Shown one piece after another: positions 27,856 through 37,066 of a DNA stretch of 64,000 nt. Source of the DNA: a bacterium (lineage in GTDB: Bacteria > Patescibacteria > Microgenomatia > Levybacterales > UBA12049). Positions within the stretch are counted from its first letter, which is position 1. Each line of letters starts with the position of its first letter. The notes below the pieces were generated by a model. That model was not told the DNA's origin, ran no database searches, and saw nothing but the letters and a program-made list of their open reading frames with translations. Both the position numbers and the translations under genes were made by a program. The stretch spans positions 41,912-105,911 of the forward strand of contig JAJYDJ010000005.1 of the NCBI GenBank assembly GCA_021777565.1. Reading direction: 5' to 3'.

Positions 27856-29802
27856 TTATGGATTGAGTGTCGTTGTGTAGTCTTGTATGAAGTCAAATGA
27901 TTGGACTTTGTTCCCATTCACATTAATCGTATATGGGGTAGTATAAGTCCCAGCCTGCTTCTGATACATGACTGGAAGTGGAGAACCAGGCTTGAGCTTA
28001 AATGGCAGAGTGTATGACACGCTGAGTTTGGCAGTGCCCAGTGGTCTGATCACCAGGAAGTTTTCGATGACGGTCTTGCCAAGCTCATCATAGGTCTGTG
28101 TCTTTACTTCAGATCCAGTGACTTTGCCAGCCTGTGAGCCCTGTGGGACATACATGCGTACTACGTTACGAAGGGGAGCATTGAGACAGAGCTGCCCATG
28201 TTCGAGATTACAATCAGATGGTGGGTTTGGATTCTTGTAATTAATAGTTACTGTCTTGGTAATTGTCCCATCATTGGCTACTTGATAGTCTTGTGTTACT
28301 GCCTCAGTGACGTACATGTTTGATTTGGCACCACCGAAGTTGGCTTCATTGATCGCCAGGTAGTCACCATCAAATGGTTTGATCTGTCCTGCCACATTGA
28401 GTGCTTCTACTCCCTGCTGTGCACCCTGGTCAAAGAGATAGAACTGGATATGCTTTTGTTGTGCATCCTGGATAAATCCTTGCACCAGTGGACCCAAGAC
28501 TTGTCGACTTGGTGCATCAAAAACGCGCTGGAGGATAGTTGAGAGCATGTCACTCAAGACGCCTTTTCTATTATCCTTAATGTATCCCACAGGCTGATCA
28601 GCATACAGTTCAAGCTGGTAAATAACATTTTCACAATCACAACGCTTGTCAATTTGTGTCGTATAGGTATTGCCATTTACCGTCAATGAGCCTCCCAAGG
28701 CATTAATAGCGGTAATTAGTGGTTGTGTATCCATAGCGATAATACCTTGCACTGCTACTTTCTTAGGAGACGTCTGATACATGCTGTAGAACAACTTCAT
28801 GGAAGTCACAAAATCAGGAGATAAGTTACTGTCCCTGAGATTAAACTGTGGAACTGCTGGCAAGTATGTGGCCAAAAGACGTGGTGCACTCTGTTTGTTT
28901 GGGATAGTGGCATCAAGTGAGTAAATATCGTCTGACGCTTCCTTCACTGGCTTACCTTTTTCCACACGCATCACAGCATATTCTGTGATAAATCCACCGG
29001 TTGGGCGGAGTTCTTTGTCATTTTGGAACAAAACGAGATATCGTGCATCGTGGTCAGCACCCAAGAGAGTTGGCAACTGTTTTACCAATGGCTTTGCCTC
29101 AGTCACGAAGGAGATGGCATCTTCTGCATAAGTCTTCGCATTTTCTACACCAGAACGGACTTTCCCACCAGCGATGAAGCTTGGATAATGATTTGGATCG
29201 ATAGCGTCAACTTCTGATTTCGCTTGTTGCATCAAGGCAGCGATATCATCAATCCTTGGCGTAACCTTGTCCAAAGCAAGAACTAACGTTTGTAGACGAG
29301 AACCAGCTGCACCGTTATATGTCCCTTGCCCTTTGAGACCCAAAACATCAGCATATGGAGTAAGAGAATCTACCATAATGCGAGCTGCTTGCAACCCATA
29401 ATCGCCAGCTTTCATACCATGCACCGCATCTGAATAATACATATTGGCAACTGGGACAAACGCGAGATATCCAAGACCGTTGATCATATCCTGTGTTTTT
29501 TTGAATTCTGTTGTTGTTTGAGTCAAATCATTGGATACTTTTACCAGATCTTCTGCTTTCATATCTGCCACAAGAGCGCTTCCTTGTGCTTTAAGAATTC
29601 TTACCTGTGCATAAAGCCTAACTGCTGGGAGCACAATACCCAAGACAATAAATAGGCCTAAAACAATAACAACCCCAGCAATAATACCTGCGGTCTTCTT
29701 ACTGATCTTTATATTCATTCTCATGGGAGAGCGAGAAATACGGCTAGCCCGCAGGGGAACAGTCGAAGTATCTTGTGACAAATCAATTTTATCAAATGCC
29801 AT
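27856..29802 (-). CDS. DUF4012 family exported protein
   Basis: 648 residues from ATG 29802. N-terminal basic segment (SRISRSPMRMNIKISKK), membrane helix about 40-62, then a long outside part. The DUF4012 core is recognised by DARYLVLFQNDKELRPTGGF, TEYAVMRVEKGK and NLSPDFVTSMKLFYSMY, and a C-terminal region with CDCENVIYQLELYADQPVG. The family occurs in Actinobacteria, Chloroflexi and CPR, usually next to polysaccharide genes as here; it is proposed to act at the cell surface, with distant likeness to LytR-CpsA-Psr proteins. Function not proven. A textbook leaderless promoter lies directly before it. Confidence 0.88.
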   Translation of the reverse strand: MAFDKIDLSQDTSTVPLRASRISRSPMRMNIKISKKTAGIIAGVVIVLGLFIVLGIVLPAVRLYAQVRILKAQGSALVADMKAEDLVKVSNDLTQTTTEFKKTQDMINGLGYLAFVPVANMYYSDAVHGMKAGDYGLQAARIMVDSLTPYADVLGLKGQGTYNGAAGSRLQTLVLALDKVTPRIDDIAALMQQAKSEVDAIDPNHYPSFIAGGKVRSGVENAKTYAEDAISFVTEAKPLVKQLPTLLGADHDARYLVLFQNDKELRPTGGFITEYAVMRVEKGKPVKEASDDIYSLDATIPNKQSAPRLLATYLPAVPQFNLRDSNLSPDFVTSMKLFYSMYQTSPKKVAVQGIIAMDTQPLITAINALGGSLTVNGNTYTTQIDKRCDCENVIYQLELYADQPVGYIKDNRKGVLSDMLSTILQRVFDAPSRQVLGPLVQGFIQDAQQKHIQFYLFDQGAQQGVEALNVAGQIKPFDGDYLAINEANFGGAKSNMYVTEAVTQDYQVANDGTITKTVTINYKNPNPPSDCNLEHGQLCLNAPLRNVVRMYVPQGSQAGKVTGSEVKTQTYDELGKTVIENFLVIRPLGTAKLSVSYTLPFKLKPGSPLPVMYQKQAGTYTTPYTINVNGNKVQSFDFIQDYTTTLNP

Positions 29803-29808
29803 AGTAAT

Positions 29809-29837
29809 ATCGTACGGACTTACGAGATTTCTGTCAA
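29809..29837 (-). promoter_or_regulatory. Promoter of DUF4012-recO operon
   Basis: On the minus strand: perfect TTGACA, 17-base spacer, TACGAT, exactly six bases to the ATG. The cleanest example of the leaderless geometry. Confidence 0.75.
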
Positions 29838-29853
29838 CAGATAGCACACTAGT

Positions 29854-30531
29854 CTAGTATGCTCCTTTGGCAGATATCATCGCCCAGGGTGTACGTAACA
29901 TAATATATATGTCGTACCAGATCGATCTCTTCCTCGCATACTCTGCGTCAAATTTAATGCGTTGATCAAAGGCAAGCTCACTTCTACCGCCGACCTGCCA
30001 TGGGCCAGTAATACCAGGTTTAACCGTCTGCATCTCATTTACATATTTATCGGTGCCAGGAAACTTTTTTTGTTGCTCTGTTAATTCCTCTGCAAGATAT
30101 GGGCGTGGTCCCACCACACTCATTTCGCCTCTGAGAACATTAATGAATTGAGGCATCTCATCAATGGAATACTTACGAATAAACTTCCCAATTGGAGTAA
30201 TACGCGGATCATTTTTAGGCTTGTAATGCCCATTTGAATGTTTTTCTATATAGGCTTTTTGATAGTCTGGGTTTGTTTTCTCAAGGACATCTGCGTTGAC
30301 AACCATAGAACGAAATTTATATAAACGAAAGATTTTACCATCCTTACCCATACGCTTCATGTGCGCATTAGATTTTTCGACGAAGACTGGCCCTTGAGAA
30401 GTAAATTTGATAATACACGCAACTACGATCATGATTGGAGAAAAAATAAGCAGAGCAAAGATGGACGCTATAACGTCTAAGATACGTTTCTGTATCTCAT
30501 ATAAACCATCCGTGTGCGTCGCGTGTTCCAT
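29854..30531 (-). CDS. Undecaprenyl-phosphate sugar-phosphate transferase (initiating enzyme)
   Basis: 225 residues, bacterial sugar transferase family (WcaJ/PglC-like). One membrane hairpin (about 18-42), then KIFRLYKFRSMVVNAD, NPDYQKAY, RITPIGKFIRKYSIDEMPQF and the hallmark NVLRGEMSVVGPRPYLAEE. It moves a sugar-1-phosphate onto undecaprenyl phosphate, the first step of glycan assembly. Without the extra N-terminal helices of WcaJ it is the small PglC-sized form. Last gene of the large glycan locus. Confidence 0.93.
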   Translation of the reverse strand: MEHATHTDGLYEIQKRILDVIASIFALLIFSPIMIVVACIIKFTSQGPVFVEKSNAHMKRMGKDGKIFRLYKFRSMVVNADVLEKTNPDYQKAYIEKHSNGHYKPKNDPRITPIGKFIRKYSIDEMPQFINVLRGEMSVVGPRPYLAEELTEQQKKFPGTDKYVNEMQTVKPGITGPWQVGGRSELAFDQRIKFDAEYARKRSIWYDIYIMLRTPWAMISAKGAY

Positions 30532-30539
30532 ATCTTCTT

Positions 30540-31622
30540 CTATATTAGATGTTCATGCTCACTTCCTTCAAGTGCCTCGACAAACTTCTTTACCTTCGGA
30601 ATTGATCGAGAGTGACAAATAAGCACAACATCGTCTGTATTTACAACCACAAGATCATCCAGATCAATGCCAACGACCAATTTCCACTCATAGTTAAAGA
30701 CAAGTGAGTTTTTGCTATCAACCAGTGAGACATTCCCATGAGTAACATTCTCTTCATCATGCTCCTGCAGCGCTTCCTTTAATGATTCCCACGCGCCCAC
30801 ATCACTCCACTCTAGATCTTCTGCCAATACTCCAACTCCATCTTTTGACATTTTTTGAATAATCAAGTCATCAAAACTTATCTTTTCAAAGCTTGGATAG
30901 ACTGTTTGTATCTGTTCACGGAATTTCTCTTGATCATTTATTTGAATCAGTTCTTCCAGTGCGCTTGCCATTTCAGGAGCAAATGATTTATACAAAGAAA
31001 CAAGATGTCGGGGCGTCGTCACGAAATAGCCCAGATTCCACATATACTTCCCACTTTTCATAAATTCACTAGCTTCTTCTTGCGTTGGGCGATACTTAAA
31101 TGACTGGAATTCGTACGATGCGATTCCTTCAACCTCAGGAAGCTGTTCGCCCACATGAATCCATCCCATGTTTTGATTGGCGAAACGAGGTTTTTGTGCA
31201 AGCAGAACAAACTGAGATTGATTGTTCTCAATTAAATGTTCAGCACCAAGAAGCATCTTTCGAAATTCTGCAGGCTTTTTGACCATATGATCACTCCACA
31301 AGATAGCCATCGCTTCATCGGGATTTCTCTGGTAGAGCGTAAAGGCAGCCAATCCAATAGCAGGGCCGACATCACGCATCGCTGGCTCAAAAATAAAATG
31401 ATCATCAGGAATCTCCGGGAGTTGTTCTTTCAAGACTTCTTCGTAGCGATCGCCTGTAGCGATGAAAACATCTTTTTCTGAGAAATCAGGACGAAGACGA
31501 TCAATGGTTTGTTGCAGTGTTGATTTACCTTCTATAATCTTTCCAAATTGCTTTGGTGTTTTTTTACGAGATAGTGGCCATAATCTGGTCCCCACCCCTC
31601 CAGCAAAGATGACAATGTTCAT
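30540..31622 (-). CDS. manC: Mannose-1-phosphate guanylyltransferase
   Basis: 360 residues, nucleotidyltransferase fold only. FAGGVGTRLWPLSRKKTPKQF (6-26, GTP-binding loop), FIFEPAMRDVGPAIGLAA, WSDHM, and KMSKDGVGVLAEDLEWSDVG are diagnostic. There is no fused phosphomannose isomerase domain. It makes GDP-mannose, so several transferases of the cluster probably use mannose. Overlaps the upstream GT4 gene by 4 bases. Confidence 0.93.
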   Translation of the reverse strand: MNIVIFAGGVGTRLWPLSRKKTPKQFGKIIEGKSTLQQTIDRLRPDFSEKDVFIATGDRYEEVLKEQLPEIPDDHFIFEPAMRDVGPAIGLAAFTLYQRNPDEAMAILWSDHMVKKPAEFRKMLLGAEHLIENNQSQFVLLAQKPRFANQNMGWIHVGEQLPEVEGIASYEFQSFKYRPTQEEASEFMKSGKYMWNLGYFVTTPRHLVSLYKSFAPEMASALEELIQINDQEKFREQIQTVYPSFEKISFDDLIIQKMSKDGVGVLAEDLEWSDVGAWESLKEALQEHDEENVTHGNVSLVDSKNSLVFNYEWKLVVGIDLDDLVVVNTDDVVLICHSRSIPKVKKFVEALEGSEHEHLI

Positions 31623-32734
31623 AATGATGCGATGATTTTTTTGAGTTGTTTTTCAAATATTCCTGATGAAAAACGGGCTGCGAGTCGTATGCAGGCAACC
31701 TCATTATATCGGGATTTATCAAAATTTACCAGTGACATAGACAACGCTTCTACACTCTGAGTATCGAAAAATTCTCCGTTTATCCCTTCCTCTACAATCT
31801 CCAATGCTCCTCCACCACGATATGCAATAACGGGGGTACCATGCAACCCTGCTTCTACCATGACCATGCCAAAATCTTCTTTCCCAGGGAAAACAAATGC
31901 ACGTGCCTTTGCATAGAGATCATGAAGCTGATCATCACTGACAAATCCCAAAAATTCTACATTTGGTCCAGCAATTCTTTTAAAATAGGAAACATTCCCT
32001 TTCCCAGCAACTTTTAATTTGACACCAGTCTTAGTGGCAGCATGGATTGCCAGATCAACCCTTTTATAAAAAGTGAACCCTGAAAGTCGAGATATGAGTG
32101 AACTTGAAAGTCGTGAAACTACTAAAAAGTACTCTTCTTTTTTACTACTTTTTTCCATCGTATGCTTGGTAAGACAAGGAGCATCAGTTGGCGGGTATAA
32201 AAGTTTGGCTTCCCTTTTGTAGTACATCTTGATACGGCTTTGTACTTCCTGAGAATTGGCAACCAGTACATCCGGCCGATACGCAGCAACTGTGTCCCAC
32301 CAGCGCATATACCAAACCAATGGCAGTGTTATCCATCTAAAAAACTTGTTTGAAAAATATTCTTCATATCCACTCCAGAGATAACGGGTTGGAGTCAGAC
32401 ACAGACAGATATGTTTGGTTCCAGGCTTGGTGATGATCCCCTTTGCCGCTTCACTCGAGACTGAGATTACTAAGTCATACTCGTCGAACCGAAAGCTTTC
32501 AAATGCAAGTGGCATCAGAAATGGAATGATCTCGTTGTGTTTGAAAAAAGGGATGTGCTGCAAAAATGATGTGCGAACATCAAAAACCTCTGCCCAAGGT
32601 GCATTTTTTTTGTCATACACCGATGTATATAAAGGTGCATCGGGAAACATCTTATGGAGCATAAGAAGGGTTCGTTCCGCTCCTCCCCATTTATTTACCC
32701 GGTCGTATACAATTGCTACTTTCATAGGCATCAT
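31619..32734 (-). CDS. Glycosyltransferase family 4 (WbaZ/mannosyl-like)
   Basis: 371 residues; an ATG at 32725 (MKVAIVYDRVNKWGG) may be the real start. GT-B fold: KWGGAERTLLMLHKMFPDAP near the N terminus, LCLTPTRYLWSGYEEY, and the donor motif PGKEDFGMVMVEAGLHGTPV with the two Glu eight apart. The sequence pattern is close to mannosyltransferases of the WbaZ type, fitting adjacent manC. Overlaps both neighbours by 4 bases. Confidence 0.88.
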   Translation of the reverse strand: MMPMKVAIVYDRVNKWGGAERTLLMLHKMFPDAPLYTSVYDKKNAPWAEVFDVRTSFLQHIPFFKHNEIIPFLMPLAFESFRFDEYDLVISVSSEAAKGIITKPGTKHICLCLTPTRYLWSGYEEYFSNKFFRWITLPLVWYMRWWDTVAAYRPDVLVANSQEVQSRIKMYYKREAKLLYPPTDAPCLTKHTMEKSSKKEEYFLVVSRLSSSLISRLSGFTFYKRVDLAIHAATKTGVKLKVAGKGNVSYFKRIAGPNVEFLGFVSDDQLHDLYAKARAFVFPGKEDFGMVMVEAGLHGTPVIAYRGGGALEIVEEGINGEFFDTQSVEALSMSLVNFDKSRYNEVACIRLAARFSSGIFEKQLKKIIASL

Positions 32735-33873
32735 GCTATCAACGCATTATACACGGCCAATGTCTCATCACCCATTTTTGTCCATGAAAATTTTCTCAAT
32801 ATCTTTTGTCCTTGCTCTAGTTGCTCAGCTCTTCTTTTCTCAGTCATACCAATTACATCCTCCAAAGACCTGGCAATATCATCAACTGAGTAGGGGTCAC
32901 AGTATAAGAGATTGTCTCCCCCAATTTCTTGAAGTACCGGGATGTTAGACGTAATGATGAGTGAATCATTGGCGAGAGATTCCAGCACTAATAACCCAAA
33001 TCCTTCTACCAGAGATGGATATACAGTTGATAATGATTTTTGGTACAGTTCTGCTAAATCATTGTCCGGGACAAACCCAGCAAAAATAATTCCTGTTATC
33101 AGGTGCTCTTTTGCAAACTCTTCCAGTCTACTTCCAAAGAAATCTTTTTTCCCCACCATAACAAGCTGAATATCTTTATGCAGTGCATGAACTTTTTGAA
33201 ATGCAAGTACTAACCGTTCAAGATTTTTATGAGGATAAAAATTACCAACTGTCAAAAAATATTTTTTAGGTTGAATGTTGAGCGACGCAAAAATATCACT
33301 TTTTTTCACTGCGTTTTTTCTTACATGAAGCGCAGCATCAACGCCTTCATAGGTAACCACTACTTTTTTGGGTGAAACGTGAAGGAATTTTATAATATCC
33401 TGTTTGGCAGACTCAGAAACCGTAATAATTTTTACTGCACGCATAGCCCCAACACGTTGCTGAAATTTATATGCAAGCTGCTTGAGCCAGTACAGTGGCG
33501 CAGGTAACGTAGACGCTTTACCCGTGGCAAAAAGCCAAGGGGTCATGTCATGAATCGTAGTAATAAATGGGCGAGTATATAAAAGAGGAAATGAGAAATA
33601 AGGGAAATGCATGAGGTCAAGATTATATTCCAACAGTTTCCATGGAAGTACTAACTGCTCGGCAAACGAATGCCAATGGATATCTACACTAACAACGGTA
33701 AAGTTACGATTTTCAATCGTTTGCATGATTGCTTCATAATTTTGTGGCAGGGCAAACAAGAAATAATGATTTTCACTATCTTTCGTTTGCAAGATGCGTA
33801 CAAGATTACGAGTATAGCGCCCGACACCTGTTTCATTCCACATGCGGCAATCAATTCCGATACGTTTCCCCAT
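32731..33873 (-). CDS. Glycosyltransferase family 4
   Basis: 380 residues from ATG 33873 (the longer frame overlaps the upstream gene). N-terminal RIGIDCRMWNETGVGRYTRN, middle SESAKQDIIKFLHVSPKKVVVTYEGVD, donor-site PSLVEGFGLLVLESLANDS. A typical mannosyl/glucosyl GT4, acting on a lipid-linked or surface glycan in the cytoplasm. One base separates it from the previous gene. Confidence 0.88.
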   Translation of the reverse strand: MGKRIGIDCRMWNETGVGRYTRNLVRILQTKDSENHYFLFALPQNYEAIMQTIENRNFTVVSVDIHWHSFAEQLVLPWKLLEYNLDLMHFPYFSFPLLYTRPFITTIHDMTPWLFATGKASTLPAPLYWLKQLAYKFQQRVGAMRAVKIITVSESAKQDIIKFLHVSPKKVVVTYEGVDAALHVRKNAVKKSDIFASLNIQPKKYFLTVGNFYPHKNLERLVLAFQKVHALHKDIQLVMVGKKDFFGSRLEEFAKEHLITGIIFAGFVPDNDLAELYQKSLSTVYPSLVEGFGLLVLESLANDSLIITSNIPVLQEIGGDNLLYCDPYSVDDIARSLEDVIGMTEKRRAEQLEQGQKILRKFSWTKMGDETLAVYNALIA

Positions 33874-33874
33874 G

Positions 33875-35056
33875 TTATGAAAATGCCTCCTTTTCAAGGT
33901 GTTTAATAATTTCATCCCACGAGAAATTTTTCTCTACATACTCCCGGGCATTTTTTGCAATAAAGGTATAGAGTTTTTCATCAGTCAGAAGTCTATAGAC
34001 ACCATCAATAAATTCATCTTCACTCTGTGCAAGAAGTACATTTTCACCATTCGATAATTCCGTACCGCGAATACCAAGCGGGGAGGTGACCACTGGCAAC
34101 CCTGACGCCATCGCTTCAAAAAGTTTGAGGCTTGTCCCAACGGCGATACTTACCGGGAAAAGGAGCACATGAGATGATGCAAAAACAACAGAAGCCTCAT
34201 CAGCATTCTCATCAAAGATAACTCCCTCACTCCCCAGAGCTTTGATACTTTCTGGGATTGATCTACCTACCACCCACATGGATATATCTACGCCTTCAGC
34301 CTTACACTTCGCATACAGTGCTGGCCAGATCTTCTGCAAAATGTATCTGCAGGACGTAACATTTTGTATCCATTGGAAAGTACCAATAAATAATATTTTC
34401 TTTTCTCTAACTGTAAACTTTTTCTTAGGGTCAACAAAAGTAAATACTTTCGTATCTACTCCATTTGGTGCAATAATGACGTCTTTTCTCCCCATTTCAC
34501 CTGCCTCCACCGGGGACAAGCTTACCAACTTTGTTACACTCTTCCAGCATGCCTCTTCAGCTCGTTGCATTTTCCACACATCCCAGAGAAAGAGTGGTCG
34601 TAAAAATGATGGTACTTTTTGCACCGTAAATTTCTCGTATGCTTGATATTCAATATTATGTTCCATAAGAACAATAGGAAGTGTAGTCGTGGGAAGATTT
34701 TGCATAACATAAAATGTCTCTACATCGATTATGTCAAAATCTTCATGGGAAAGTAGATCTGCAATCTTTGATTTCATCTCTGGGAGGGTATGTCCAACGA
34801 CAAGAAAAGAATCTAGTGAGAAAAAGGCTTTACAGATATTTTGGATTGTCCATTGTTTCTTTCTTTGAAAAGTATAGACGGCTTTACAATATTTTTTGAG
34901 TTCTGCAATGTCTGCATCTGTTTGATTTGTCCGCATTTCAGCGACCAAGGTGATTTCATGGTGTTTGGATAGACGGATAATCGTGTTGTAAAGCCTGATA
35001 TGTCCCCCACTGGTGATAGGATAGGGCAGAAAGGATGAAACCATTAAGATTTTCAT
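33875..35056 (-). CDS. Glycosyltransferase family 4, PelF/Rfa-type outlier
   Basis: 393 residues. SSFLPYPITSGGHIRLYNTI at the start is the acceptor-side loop; IAPNGVDTKVF and GTSLKLFEAMASGLPVVTSP are the donor side. The first Glu of the usual EGFG...E motif is absent (AVGTSLKLFE), a variant seen in some GT4 subfamilies. First gene of the six-gene block ending at the initiating transferase; the preceding 47 bases to the reductase gene carry a TACAAT but no good -35. Confidence 0.85.
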   Translation of the reverse strand: MKILMVSSFLPYPITSGGHIRLYNTIIRLSKHHEITLVAEMRTNQTDADIAELKKYCKAVYTFQRKKQWTIQNICKAFFSLDSFLVVGHTLPEMKSKIADLLSHEDFDIIDVETFYVMQNLPTTTLPIVLMEHNIEYQAYEKFTVQKVPSFLRPLFLWDVWKMQRAEEACWKSVTKLVSLSPVEAGEMGRKDVIIAPNGVDTKVFTFVDPKKKFTVREKKILFIGTFQWIQNVTSCRYILQKIWPALYAKCKAEGVDISMWVVGRSIPESIKALGSEGVIFDENADEASVVFASSHVLLFPVSIAVGTSLKLFEAMASGLPVVTSPLGIRGTELSNGENVLLAQSEDEFIDGVYRLLTDEKLYTFIAKNAREYVEKNFSWDEIIKHLEKEAFS

Positions 35057-35103
35057 AGAGATTTCTCTTTTATTGTACCAAATCTTTCAAGGATACAGTG
35101 CCT

Positions 35104-35616
35104 TTACTTTTGGACCTTATAATGGAGCTGAATGGAGTTGGGCCCAATTTGCTTGACTCCCAGAAGTGACAATTGTGCTTCAAAGGACGACGGAACTAGA
35201 AGAGGTTTCCCTTCAGCAAAGAGCAGCGGTTCCATGTCGATATAGATCTCATCTACCAAACCATCTTTGAGAAATGAGGTCAAAGACATCGCACCACCAC
35301 TAATGAGTACTGTTTCAAAATCCTTATGTCTGAGAAGATCAAGCGCTTCCCGTGTCGAGTGGACACACTGTGCCTTATCTTCTGAGACATGTTCTCCATG
35401 TTGTGAGAGGACAACCACAAAAGGATTCCCTATCTGGTCAAAATTATTGTCTTGCTTCATGATCTCGTATGTCTTACGACCTACCACGATATTGCCCGCT
35501 TCTTTCACCATCTCTGCATATGCTGACCACTCATCATCACTCCATGGGGTTGAGTCATCTTTGCGTGCAATAAATCCATTAGCAGTAGTCGCGATAAAAA
35601 GGATTACTTTTTTCAT
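35104..35616 (-). CDS. Dihydrofolate reductase / RibD C-terminal family protein
   Basis: 170 residues from ATG 35616. VILFIATTANGFIARKD at the start, IVVGRKTYEIM (about 46-56), FVVVLSQHG, VLISGGAMSLTSFLKDGL and DEIYIDMEPLLFAEGKPL are the RibD-C/DHFR fold with NADPH-binding GG. It lacks a cytidine deaminase domain, so it is the YyaP/YwjB-like stand-alone form of uncertain substrate; it could supply tetrahydrofolate. It sits oddly inside the glycan locus with its own promoter. Confidence 0.85.
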   Translation of the reverse strand: MKKVILFIATTANGFIARKDDSTPWSDDEWSAYAEMVKEAGNIVVGRKTYEIMKQDNNFDQIGNPFVVVLSQHGEHVSEDKAQCVHSTREALDLLRHKDFETVLISGGAMSLTSFLKDGLVDEIYIDMEPLLFAEGKPLLVPSSFEAQLSLLGVKQIGPNSIQLHYKVQK

Positions 35617-35622
35617 AGTCCT

Positions 35623-35650
35623 ATTATAACTTTTTATGCAGATCAAACAA
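35623..35650 (-). promoter_or_regulatory. Promoter of the reductase gene
   Basis: On the minus strand: TTGTTT, 16-base spacer, perfect TATAAT, exactly six bases to the ATG at 35616. It lies in the last codons of the upstream GT gene. Confidence 0.55.
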
Positions 35651-37063
35651 GAGGTATGCACTGGATGATGCAACAATTTTATATTGCTTCCCAATATTTA
35701 CGTCCCCTGGTGCAGGATTGGCAAGAACAAGATAATCAGCACCCATAGTGATAAGCTCTGGTAATGATTTTTCAAAACTTGCCCATCCTTGACGATTGGT
35801 CTGGTACAGGAATGATGAGTCCCCATCCAGTGGCGCGACAACCAATGCATCTTTTGGAGTCATGCTGTCCACGACTTTACCTGCTTCAATCATTGCCTGA
35901 TTATTCACATTGAAGTAATCTCTGACGTAGTACCAACTAAATGAAAGAGTAAACAACACACTGACCGTTAAGACAACCGCAACGGCCCATTTATTCACAA
36001 TCTCTTTTGACAAGGAAAAGAAGAAACTAAATCCACGGCCCAAAAGCACCGTAATACTTGGCACTGTAATATATTGATAGTAATCATGCTGCACGTTACC
36101 CCTGGCGATTACACAATAATACAGAAGAGAACATAGGAAGAACGTCACAAAAAATCCCATGTCTTTTCTCCCTTTCCAGATGAGTCCTGGGATGAGAAGT
36201 GCTAGCCCCCAATATCCTAAGATCAGTCGTCCTAAACGTTCTGCAAAAATCCAATAGAAAAATGCGCCAGTAAAACGTATATTGCCCGCATTAAAGAGCC
36301 AGGCACTGGCTGGAATACCTTCTGGGAAATGGCCTATCCACCATCGCCACCAGCCAAATGGTGCAAGCACCAAAATGAGAAAAAGATACAATTGCCACTT
36401 TTTTAGGAGGGAGAAGCCAAATGCACTCCATGCCAAGAAGAGAAACACTGGGGCAAAGAATATCACATGAGGCCGTACCATGATTCCACTTGCTGTCATC
36501 AGAATAGATAACACAAGAGACAGATATCCCCATGAAGCTTTTGTCTTTTCAAGCCATCTGTCAAACCAATACAATCCAAAAAGGAAAAGCCCAATACCCA
36601 AAGAGTCAGGAAGCGTCGTTCTACCATAATAGATGGCAAAGGGTAAAAATGCGTAGAAAAAAGCGGCTACTGTTGCTGCTAATTCGTCTGCATGTTTTTT
36701 TGTTAAAAAATAAATACTCCAAATTCCAAGAAGTGAACCCAAAATTGATACCAATCTCCCCCATTCTTCAATAGTAAAGTGATGGAAAAGCGTATACCCA
36801 GTAGCTGCAAGTACATTATACAAAGGGAATTCTGCCATAAAATATCCTTGAGGATTTTCAAGCCCTGATTGGACGTTGGAGATGTTATTCATACGTGGAT
36901 GCAGGACATCAACTCCATACTTTATAAAATTACGAGTTACTGCCGCCGTGTCTGCCTGTCGCCATGAATGCCAATCGGCAATTGGGCCAGAGAAGTGATA
37001 CAGACGAACAACAAATCCACCGAGTAGAATGACATAGAGAAGAAGCGATGAGAACTTTTTCAT
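35624..37063 (-). CDS. GT-C membrane glycosyltransferase, ArnT/PMT (GT39/83)-like
   Basis: 479 residues, about ten or more helices. The first outside loop reads DWHSWRQADTAAVTRNF (about 30-46), matching the metal/acidic loop of ArnT-type lipid-linked sugar transferases, and GRTTLPDSLGIGLF follows. It uses a polyprenyl-phosphate sugar and acts outside the membrane. Three bases after the 1021-aa gene. Confidence 0.82.
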   Translation of the reverse strand: MKKFSSLLLYVILLGGFVVRLYHFSGPIADWHSWRQADTAAVTRNFIKYGVDVLHPRMNNISNVQSGLENPQGYFMAEFPLYNVLAATGYTLFHHFTIEEWGRLVSILGSLLGIWSIYFLTKKHADELAATVAAFFYAFLPFAIYYGRTTLPDSLGIGLFLFGLYWFDRWLEKTKASWGYLSLVLSILMTASGIMVRPHVIFFAPVFLFLAWSAFGFSLLKKWQLYLFLILVLAPFGWWRWWIGHFPEGIPASAWLFNAGNIRFTGAFFYWIFAERLGRLILGYWGLALLIPGLIWKGRKDMGFFVTFFLCSLLYYCVIARGNVQHDYYQYITVPSITVLLGRGFSFFFSLSKEIVNKWAVAVVLTVSVLFTLSFSWYYVRDYFNVNNQAMIEAGKVVDSMTPKDALVVAPLDGDSSFLYQTNRQGWASFEKSLPELITMGADYLVLANPAPGDVNIGKQYKIVASSSAYLLFDLHKKL

Positions 37064-37066
37064 AGA

